Source of the DNA: Methylacidiphilum caldifontis
GTDB taxonomy: Bacteria > Verrucomicrobiota > Verrucomicrobiia > Methylacidiphilales > CAMAQI01
DNA: 6,150 nucleotides
Reading direction: 5' to 3'
Assembly: GCA_945860255.1 (NCBI GenBank)
Contig: CAMAQI010000147.1
Span: 1-6,150, forward strand
The stretch's first letter is position 1; each line of letters opens with the position of its first letter. The notes beneath the pieces are model-generated. The model was not told where the DNA came from and did not search any database. It saw nothing but the letters and a program-made list of their open reading frames with translations. The position numbers and the translations under genes were made by a program. Shown here one piece after another: positions 1 through 5,222 of the stretch.

Positions 1-932
1 TGTGGTTCTCCGTAGCCCAAGAGAACTTTAAGCCACCCCTCAAACCAATTTTGGGATGCGACAGGCCCTGCGGCATCATTTTCAGAATTTTCATCGTGAA
101 GCACCGCGACAAATCGATCGACGAACGGAGAGAGCGCATCGAGATCAAAGACCCGTAGATCTCGCCCGACGGGAACCGTCAGCCATAACTCCTTTTTCTG
201 CTCATGCAGACGGGCGGCTAATCGCTTCAAAAGCTCCGTGATTGCCGATTTGTATTGCGGATCCACTTGTTGAAAATCGATCAAGACCCCTGCATTCGGA
301 AAGGTCGCCAATTGACGAAGGAGTTCATTGATAAAAAACGGTTGTCGTTGAAGGTTCGGAGAAAGAAGAGCCTCCACCGCCTCTGGAATCCACTCATCTC
401 CATTCAGATTACTGAGCATGGGAAGAAAAGAGATTTTCTCCCCCTCAAGATAAGAAGGGATTTTTGCGACCGGATCCTCGGTCACCTCTCCATAGAGACC
501 CCGTAATGAAAACCATTCGGTCGTGACATGACTTAAGAGCTCTTGATTCCTCTTCAGAGATTCAAAGCTATTTGAATCCCATTCCACATAAAATCCGAGA
601 CGCAGCGGCTTTTCTTGTTTCGTGTCAGAATGCAGTTTTTTCTCTAATTGACTGATCCGTTTGCGGCCCGTAAGCGTCGACTTTGCATACTCTGGCCATT
701 GTTCTAACGAACGATACTCCTTAGCGGGAGTGTCATAAGCCCTGAGCTGCGATTTTAAATCCCTGACTTTTTTGGGAAGTTGCAGCTCCGGTTGAACCCA
801 AAGGGAGCCAATAAACGAGGTGACCGCAAGAACCGACAGAAGGCAGAAAAAAAAGAGCGCCACTTTAATCCGAGTCCAACGTCTCCCCGTCGGATCCCAA
901 AAAATGACCGATTTTAACTTCTCTGATTCCAT
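1..932 (-). CDS. Membrane-anchored GH18-like protein, N-terminal part (probable GH18/NodB deacetylase/GT2 multidomain protein); runs off the window
   Basis: The frame is open for 310 codons from ATG (932-930) to the window edge, so the C-terminus is missing. Residues 1-23 are a short, basic cytoplasmic head with the motif FWDPTGRRW (11-19). Residues 24-46 form one membrane helix, and 47-110 a charged linker. From residue 112 (LGFYVEWD) a GH18-like (chitinase-type barrel) domain begins, with GVLIDFQQ at 215-222 and GPVASQNWF at 289-297. From memory, the head motif, the helix and a domain of this style are typical of proteins of about 1,000 residues that continue into a NodB polysaccharide deacetylase and a family 2 glycosyltransferase, suggesting exopolysaccharide synthesis or modification at the cytoplasmic membrane. 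Those later domains are not visible here. The usual catalytic Glu of the GH18 DxxDxDxE motif is Gln221. An AGGGAG site 10 bases upstream supports the start. The coding call is firm; the full architecture is inferred. Confidence 0.82.
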   Translation of the reverse strand, partial: MESEKLKSVIFWDPTGRRWTRIKVALFFFCLLSVLAVTSFIGSLWVQPELQLPKKVRDLKSQLRAYDTPAKEYRSLEQWPEYAKSTLTGRKRISQLEKKLHSDTKQEKPLRLGFYVEWDSNSFESLKRNQELLSHVTTEWFSLRGLYGEVTEDPVAKIPSYLEGEKISFLPMLSNLNGDEWIPEAVEALLSPNLQRQPFFINELLRQLATFPNAGVLIDFQQVDPQYKSAITELLKRLAARLHEQKKELWLTVPVGRDLRVFDLDALSPFVDRFVAVLHDENSENDAAGPVASQNWFEGWLKVLLGYGEP

Positions 933-942
933 TTTTTAATTA

Positions 943-948
943 CTCCCT
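943..948 (-). promoter_or_regulatory. Ribosome binding site of the GH18-like gene
   Basis: On the minus strand AGGGAG lies 10 bases before the ATG at 932. The spacing is slightly long but it is the best purine-rich match, and it supports this start over later in-frame codons. Confidence 0.5.
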
Positions 949-1145
949 GACTCTTGAATTCTTTCGCAATAAGGTCAACATTTTTGGGGGTTCCCATGAT
1001 CCCTATCGTGGCAAAGCCCGAAAACAAAAGCCTTGGTTTCGCTCTTTTGACCGATTTATGACAGAATCATTTCAGGTGAAAAGAGAACTTTCTCTTGGGA
1101 GCTTGCATATTTATCATTATCGGCGATCTTGGTTCTCCCTTCATC

Positions 1146-1150
1146 AAGGA
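1146..1150 (+). promoter_or_regulatory. Ribosome binding site of the rhodanese gene
   Basis: AAGGA lies five bases before ATG 1156. It decides the start: an in-frame TTG at 1129 lies upstream of this site and would add nine residues that do not resemble a rhodanese N-terminus. Confidence 0.7.
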
Positions 1151-1155
1151 CCTCT

Positions 1156-1689
1156 ATGAAAACCATCACACCGCAACAACTTCACGAACAACTCCAAGGT
1201 AAAGATTCACTTTTCCTACTCGATGTGCGAACTCCTGCCGAATATGCCGCAGTTCATGTTCCTGGAACCGTTCTTTTTCCGCTCGATCGAATTACCGCGA
1301 AGACCCTCACCGAGGAATGCCCCTTTCCGAAAGATCAACCTCTTTACCTATTTTGTCACTCTGGAACCCGTGCTCAAATGGCTGCCGAACGACTCGAACC
1401 GATGGGCTACGGCTTCTGCTTCGTCGTTGAAGGAGGAACCGCCGCTTGGATTCAAGCTGGCTTTCCGGTCGTCCGAGGAACTCAAAAAACAATTTCGCTC
1501 GAACGCCAGGTTCGCATCGCCGCAGGAACTCTCGTCCTCAGCGGAGTCCTTCTCGCTCTCTTCATTCACCCTCTCTTTATTGGCCTCTCCGGCTTCGTCG
1601 GCGCAGGGCTCATCTTCGCCGGTATTACCGACTGGTGTGGGATGGGATTACTCCTCGCCAAAATGCCTTGGAATCAAACCCGCGATTAA
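1156..1689 (+). CDS. YgaP-like membrane-anchored rhodanese (rhodanese domain plus two-helix DUF2892-type tail)
   Basis: The product is a 177-residue thiosulfate/persulfide sulfurtransferase of the single-domain rhodanese type tethered to the inner membrane. Residues 1-108 are the rhodanese domain: LLDVRTPAEY at 21-30, HVPG at 34-37, and the active-site loop CHSGTR at 67-72, in which Cys67 would carry the persulfide. VEGGTAAW (91-98) closes the domain. Residues 113-177 hold two hydrophobic stretches (about 119-138 and 140-157) and the ending CGMGLLLAKMPWNQ (161-174). This matches the tail of E. coli YgaP closely in plan and length (174 residues there), including a Cys161 that aligns with YgaP's second conserved cysteine. 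The catalytic cysteine and arginine are present, so it should be active. It appears monocistronic: the upstream neighbour is divergent and the downstream one convergent. The physiological acceptor is unknown. Confidence 0.95.
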   Translation: MKTITPQQLHEQLQGKDSLFLLDVRTPAEYAAVHVPGTVLFPLDRITAKTLTEECPFPKDQPLYLFCHSGTRAQMAAERLEPMGYGFCFVVEGGTAAWIQAGFPVVRGTQKTISLERQVRIAAGTLVLSGVLLALFIHPLFIGLSGFVGAGLIFAGITDWCGMGLLLAKMPWNQTRD

Positions 1690-1714
1690 TCCATAAATCA
1701 GATAAAGACCAAAG

Positions 1715-1757
1715 GCATTTCAAAATAGTGAAATCATTCCCGAAATGCTACGGGATG
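1715..1757. terminator. Cluster of small overlapping hairpins, possible transcription end of the rhodanese gene
   Basis: Three inverted repeats overlap just after the rhodanese stop: GCATTTC (1715-1721) with GAAATGC (1742-1748); ATTTCA (1717-1722) with TGAAAT (1729-1734, six-base loop); and CATTCCCG (1735-1742) with CGGGATG (1751-1757, one bulged T). They are mutually exclusive in part. No T-tract follows, so this is not a textbook intrinsic terminator; the position between convergent genes is the main argument. Confidence 0.3.
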
Positions 1758-1774
1758 CGAAAAGTTTAAATAAG

Positions 1775-1865
1775 GAATTTAGCCGCAATAGAACTCAGAG
1801 AATGCAAAATAGAATCGGGAATTATCCCATTTTTGAGTTCTATGCGCTCTTTTGCGGCTAAATTC
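1775..1865. repeat. Long imperfect palindrome of dispersed-repeat type in the convergent spacer
   Basis: The outer arms GAATTTAGCCGCA (1775-1787) and TGCGGCTAAATTC (1853-1865) pair perfectly over 13 bp. They continue directly into inner arms ATAGAACTCA (1788-1797) and TGAGTTCTAT (1834-1843), another 10 bp. The only asymmetry is a nine-base insert GCGCTCTTT (1844-1852) on the right side. The 36-base loop contains a small GGGA/TCCC hairpin (1818-1829). The right arm reads as a short GCG-periodic string (ATGCGCTCTTTTGCGGCTAAAT) of a kind I recall in dispersed intergenic repeats of environmental bacteria. It could be such a repeat, a miniature element remnant, or a bidirectional terminator for the two converging genes. 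No encoded protein is supported here. Confidence 0.7.
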
Positions 1866-1970
1866 ACTGCTTTTAGGCTCAAATGGCATTGTGGTTTTGA
1901 GGATTTATTGTCTTCACCCACCGGACGAATCTGCAGGATCAAATCGTTATGACTCGGATTTTCCTTACGA

Positions 1971-2975
1971 CTACCTCTTCCCTAAATCCTCTAAGAAAAA
2001 TCGGATCGATTTCTTCACCTCTTGAATCATGACATTAACCGAAAACATCCGTTCCACCCCTTTGCGCATTTGCTTCATCGAAATCGAGGTGTAATCGCCA
2101 CGCCAAATTAAGGTCGCGGCCGTTCTCCCCATCTCCAAAGGATGCAGCTCATAACAGGTGAAGGCGGCATAATAGCCACTCGTGACATACCACTGTAAAT
2201 CGATAAGTTGAACCCCTCCATTCGAGAGTTCATTTTTATAAACCGTCCCCAAAACAAGAACGGCTGTTCCATCGACACTTTGAAGCTGCCAATAGTGAGA
2301 ACCATCATACGGGGTTGTTTTTATTTTTTCAAACAAAGCCTTAAATTTCTTCGCCACTCCCGGCTGTTCCGCCAAAATCGCATCAACTTCCTCCCCGACG
2401 TGCACGGCACTTTTACAGGCATCAAAAGCAGCCAAAGCCTTGAGTCCTCCTGATTGATAGCTCGAAAAGCGGCGAGCGAGAATCGAACTCCATAATTGAT
2501 TCATCGTCGAAGCATCTAAAGAGCCTTGCTTTGCGACGATCTGTGTCGCTTCGGAGGTCGAAAGATGCAAAGCGCTTTCATTCGCACGGGTATCCTTCAT
2601 TTTATCGATAAATTTCGCCACGGGACGGAGCGAGGGAATAAAACTGAGTTTGGAAAAATCCGGTTCCCCCTCTGAAGCGAGTTTTCCTTGAATAAAAATC
2701 CCTAAATCGGCATACGGAGTTTGATCCCAAAAGGTAATTCTTTCGGCAACTTTTTCTAAAGAATGAGCCACTAAAAAACAGGTTTCGGAAGAGATTCCTC
2801 GTTGAAAATCCATCAACCTCCCTTTGGCCGTTAAGATCTCTCCCGGTTTTATTTTTTGAATCGCTTCAAGCTCAAAAGAAGAAAAAGCCTCGATCTCCTG
2901 AGTGCCCCCTGCCCGCATCCCCCCCCCTAAAAGAAGGAAATAAAGAAAGCCGAAAAATAGTAATTTCGAGTCCAC
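1971..2975 (-). CDS. Exported protein of unknown function, 334 residues
   Basis: I do not recognise this family. The N-terminus (residues 1-22) looks like a signal peptide: Lys4, a hydrophobic core from about residue 5 to 17, then GGGMRA, with cleavage plausible after Ala22. The mature part is soluble, with no further membrane helix. It alternates charged helical stretches, for example around 184-215, with aromatic-rich segments such as YWQLQSVDG and LQWYVTSGYYAAF in the second half, which look like beta strands. The last 60 residues are basic and helical. No catalytic motif, lipobox or metal site is evident. The start is GTG at 2975; no ATG, GTG or TTG lies in frame between it and the upstream in-frame stop, and no good ribosome binding site precedes it. 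An internal ATG (residue 20) would remove the signal peptide. It is divergent from the beta-lactamase-fold gene and convergent with the rhodanese gene. Confidence 0.8.
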   Translation of the reverse strand: MDSKLLFFGFLYFLLLGGGMRAGGTQEIEAFSSFELEAIQKIKPGEILTAKGRLMDFQRGISSETCFLVAHSLEKVAERITFWDQTPYADLGIFIQGKLASEGEPDFSKLSFIPSLRPVAKFIDKMKDTRANESALHLSTSEATQIVAKQGSLDASTMNQLWSSILARRFSSYQSGGLKALAAFDACKSAVHVGEEVDAILAEQPGVAKKFKALFEKIKTTPYDGSHYWQLQSVDGTAVLVLGTVYKNELSNGGVQLIDLQWYVTSGYYAAFTCYELHPLEMGRTAATLIWRGDYTSISMKQMRKGVERMFSVNVMIQEVKKSIRFFLEDLGKR

Positions 2976-3072
2976 CCCACCACATTGTTCGATCGATCCA
3001 TTAAAATCGAGCCTAATTTCCTCACTTCTGATTTTTTCTTTCCCTCGCTTAGAATCAAGTTAGTCTCACCCC
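2976..3072. promoter_or_regulatory. Divergent promoter region between the unknown exported gene and the MBL-fold/purD cluster
   Basis: This 97-base AT-rich spacer must contain start signals for both directions. On the plus strand TAGAAT (3050-3055) matches a -10 box at five of six positions, but the best -35 candidate (TTCTGA, 3026-3031) is weak. If it is used, the plus transcript would have a leader of only about ten bases before GTG 3073, which fits the absence of a Shine-Dalgarno site there. No operator-like palindrome is evident. Confidence 0.3.
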
Positions 3073-3936
3073 GTGCGTAATTTTTACCTTTATTTTTTAT
3101 CCTTTTGCCTCTGCCTGTGCCTCCTCCCTCTTGAGGCGCAGCGCACCCCTCTTAAGCCGAATACACCTATTGAAAAACGCTCCTCTCCCTCTCAACAATC
3201 CATCCCGACTGCAGAGTCAGTCGCTCCAGCCCCCGCTCCTGAAAAATCGACGAATGCCTCTCCCCTTGAACCTCCGAAAAGAGTCAATGTTCGTTGGTAC
3301 GGCCACTCCTTTGTTCACTTAACAACCACCACAGGAGTTCGGGTCTCCATCGACCCTTATGGGGAGAGCACGGTCACTTATCCCTTCCCTCCCAAATTAA
3401 GTTCTGATGTGGTCTTAATTTCCAATGAAAGCGATGCCTACTCCGCCGCAGAACGAATCTTCGGAAGTCCTCTCGTTTTTCGAAGTATCACTTCCGTAGG
3501 ACTCAATCGCGCCTCCGGCTTTATCTTTAAAGGAATTCGCTCCTTTAAAGATCGTGAAAAAAATCAGCGCAGCGGAACGAACACGATTTACACCTTCACG
3601 TTAGACGAAGTTCGCTTTGCCCACTTAGGATCTCTTGGGCATCCTTTAGACTCGCGCCTCCGTGAGGAGATCGGCTTTGTCGATGTCCTCTTTGTTCCTG
3701 TCGGACTCAAATCGCTTGCTGTTGAAGAGTGGCGTCGGATTGCGAAAGAGCTTCGCGCTCGCGTCATTGTTCCGATAACCTATCGCTCGAACTTTAATGC
3801 AAATCTCGATCTCCGCCCGATTGAAGAGTTCACCCAAGGAGAGACTTTAGTCATCCCGCTGAAAACAGATCAATTTGATATCAGTCGTGAGGAACTCCCG
3901 ACTCAACCCGCAATCTATATCCCTCAATACCCATGA
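3073..3936 (+). CDS. Exported metallo-beta-lactamase-fold protein, apparently without metal-binding residues
   Basis: The product has 287 residues. Residues 1-22 are a signal peptide (hydrophobic, Cys/Leu-rich core, LEA|Q cleavage). Residues 23-68 are a Pro/Ser/Ala-rich linker, and 70-263 a UlaG-like beta-lactamase-fold domain (Lactamase_B_3 style). Scaffold motifs are clear: VRWYGHSF (73-80), VSIDPY (91-96), DVVLIS (112-117), FAHLGSLGHPL (182-192), VDVLFVPVG (203-211) and VIVPITY (231-237). The HxHxDH metal motif, however, reads NESDAY (118-123). The later ligands are also altered: SFKD for the usual SxHD (Lys159), HLGS for HLGD (Ser187), and PITY for PMHY (Thr236). I infer a non-catalytic, structural or binding role outside the cytoplasm. 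The start is GTG without a clear ribosome binding site, chosen because it gives the signal peptide. Its stop overlaps the purD start by ATGA, implying translational coupling. Confidence 0.85.
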   Translation: MRNFYLYFLSFCLCLCLLPLEAQRTPLKPNTPIEKRSSPSQQSIPTAESVAPAPAPEKSTNASPLEPPKRVNVRWYGHSFVHLTTTTGVRVSIDPYGESTVTYPFPPKLSSDVVLISNESDAYSAAERIFGSPLVFRSITSVGLNRASGFIFKGIRSFKDREKNQRSGTNTIYTFTLDEVRFAHLGSLGHPLDSRLREEIGFVDVLFVPVGLKSLAVEEWRRIAKELRARVIVPITYRSNFNANLDLRPIEEFTQGETLVIPLKTDQFDISREELPTQPAIYIPQYP

Positions 3937-5201
3937 AAATCCTGATCATCGGCAGTGGCGCTCGCGAGCATGCGATCGCATGGAAAGTCAAACAAGACCC
4001 TCGCGTCACTCAAATCTTTGTCGCTCCTGGAAATGCAGGCACCTCCTCGATTGCCCAAAATCTCCCGATTCCGGTAACCGATCTTGAGGGACTGCTCGCT
4101 TGGGCCAAAAAGGAGCGTCCAAACTTTACGATCGTCGGCCCCGAGGTTCCGCTTTGCCTCGGAGTGGTCGATCTCTTTGAAAAGGAAAATCTCCCGATTT
4201 TTGGCCCCAATAAACAAGGGGCTCAACTAGAGGGAAGTAAAATATTTACGAAAAATATTTTAGTGAAATATCAGATTCCTACCGCTCTTTCCGGAAGCTT
4301 TACCGAACTCGACAAAGCCGAATCCTTTTCCCAACAACTCGGCTTTCCCCAAGTCATCAAAGCCGACGGACTCGCCGCAGGCAAAGGAGTTCTGATTGTT
4401 CAAAGTTTTTCTGAGGCACAAGCCGGACTCCGTCAAATCCTCGTCGAGCGCCAGTTCGGTGAAGCGGGAAACTCCGTTCTTATCGAAGAATTTCTCGACG
4501 GCCAAGAGGCCTCAATCCATGCCATTACCGATGGAAACTCCTATCGCATCCTTCCCTCCGCTCAAGATCATAAACGGGTCGGTGACGGAGACACCGGCCT
4601 GAACACCGGAGGAATGGGGGCTTACTCTCCCGCCCCTTGCGTCACTCCGGAAATTTTGGAAATTGTTCGACGAACTGTTTTTGATCCCCTTCTCCTCGCC
4701 TTTAAAAAAGAGGGGATCGATTACCGAGGTGTCCTCTATGCAGGGTTGATGCTGACCTCCAAAGGGCCAAAAGTTTTAGAATTCAATGCCCGTCTCGGCG
4801 ATCCTGAAACCCAAGTCCTCCTTCCTCTTTTGGAAACCTCTCTGATCGATGTGATCGAGGCGGTCTGGAAAAGATCTTTAGATCAAATCGAATTTAAAGT
4901 CTCCCCCCAGCACGCGATGACCGTTGTGATGGCAGCCCCTGGCTATCCCGAGAATCCGATCACGGGCGGTGAAATTACAGGACTCGAAATCGCCGGTAAA
5001 CCGAATACAGCCCTCTTCCATGCCGGAACAAAACTCATCAACAACAAAATCTCCACCGCCGGAGGTCGTGTCCTCACGATTACCGCATGGGCGGAGAGCC
5101 TTCAACAGGCTCGGGATCTCGCCTATGAACGCCTTTCGCTCGTCACCTTTGAAGGAGCTCACTATCGACGGGATATCGGTTATCGCGCTTTAAATTCATA
5201 A
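3933..5201 (+). CDS. purD: Phosphoribosylamine-glycine ligase (GAR synthetase)
   Basis: This enzyme joins glycine to 5-phosphoribosylamine using ATP, the second step of de novo purine synthesis, in the cytoplasm. The 422-residue product is close to the 429 of E. coli PurD. The N-terminal domain starts with ILIIGSGAREHAIAWK (3-18), followed by IVGPEVPL. The ATP-grasp domain shows KADGLAAGKG (143-152), the loop SAQDHKRVGDGDTGLNTGGMG, metal-binding Glu283 and Asn285 in EFNARLGDPETQ, and the family signature RLGDPETQ (287-294). The C-terminal domain carries AAPGYPENP and ends with the expected GAHYRRDIGYRAL. All key residues are present. The ATG overlaps the stop of the preceding gene (ATGA), so it probably depends on that gene's transcript and translation. 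No other purine gene is visible, so it is detached from any pur operon here. Confidence 0.98.
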   Translation: MKILIIGSGAREHAIAWKVKQDPRVTQIFVAPGNAGTSSIAQNLPIPVTDLEGLLAWAKKERPNFTIVGPEVPLCLGVVDLFEKENLPIFGPNKQGAQLEGSKIFTKNILVKYQIPTALSGSFTELDKAESFSQQLGFPQVIKADGLAAGKGVLIVQSFSEAQAGLRQILVERQFGEAGNSVLIEEFLDGQEASIHAITDGNSYRILPSAQDHKRVGDGDTGLNTGGMGAYSPAPCVTPEILEIVRRTVFDPLLLAFKKEGIDYRGVLYAGLMLTSKGPKVLEFNARLGDPETQVLLPLLETSLIDVIEAVWKRSLDQIEFKVSPQHAMTVVMAAPGYPENPITGGEITGLEIAGKPNTALFHAGTKLINNKISTAGGRVLTITAWAESLQQARDLAYERLSLVTFEGAHYRRDIGYRALNS

Positions 5202-5222
5202 TCTCTCCACCCCTTTTTATTC

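Larger units (their letters stand above)
933..1155. other. Divergent intergenic region, presumed promoters for both flanking genes
   Basis: This 223-base spacer separates the minus-strand GH18-like gene from the plus-strand rhodanese gene, so it must carry start signals in both directions. TTGACC boxes occur on both strands (1047-1052 plus; 978-973 minus), but neither has a convincing -10 box 16-18 bases downstream, so I do not assign a promoter. No small gene, tRNA or strong hairpin is seen. Confidence 0.4.

Noticed and set aside
56..506. Plus-strand open frames opposite the GH18-like gene
   Set aside because: They lie antisense to a continuous 310-codon frame with recognisable domain motifs, and their translations are Arg/His-rich with no family resemblance.
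1047..1075. TTGACC as a -35 box for the rhodanese gene
   Set aside because: At 16-18 bases downstream there is nothing close to TATAAT, so the match is likely chance.
1083..1137. GAGAAC/GTTCTC inverted repeat upstream of the rhodanese gene
   Set aside because: Only six bp with a loop of more than 40 bases; expected by chance and with no supporting context.
1129..1155. TTG start extending the rhodanese by nine residues
   Set aside because: The AAGGA site lies downstream of it, at correct spacing for ATG 1156, and the extension adds no conserved residues.
1223..1769. Alternative-frame open frames over the rhodanese gene and spacer
   Set aside because: The overlapping frame encodes an intact rhodanese with active-site loop and membrane tail; these frames lack start signals and homology.
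1690..1970. CRISPR array, tRNA or insertion-sequence end in the convergent spacer
   Set aside because: No regularly spaced direct repeats, no cloverleaf and no transposase frame or target duplication flank the palindrome.
2983..2985. Minus-strand ATG upstream of the GTG start of the exported protein
   Set aside because: It is out of frame with the 334-residue protein by one base, and no signal peptide results from its frame.
4878..5162. Minus-strand open frame within purD
   Set aside because: It is a shadow of the strongly conserved purD C-terminal region and has no recognisable content.
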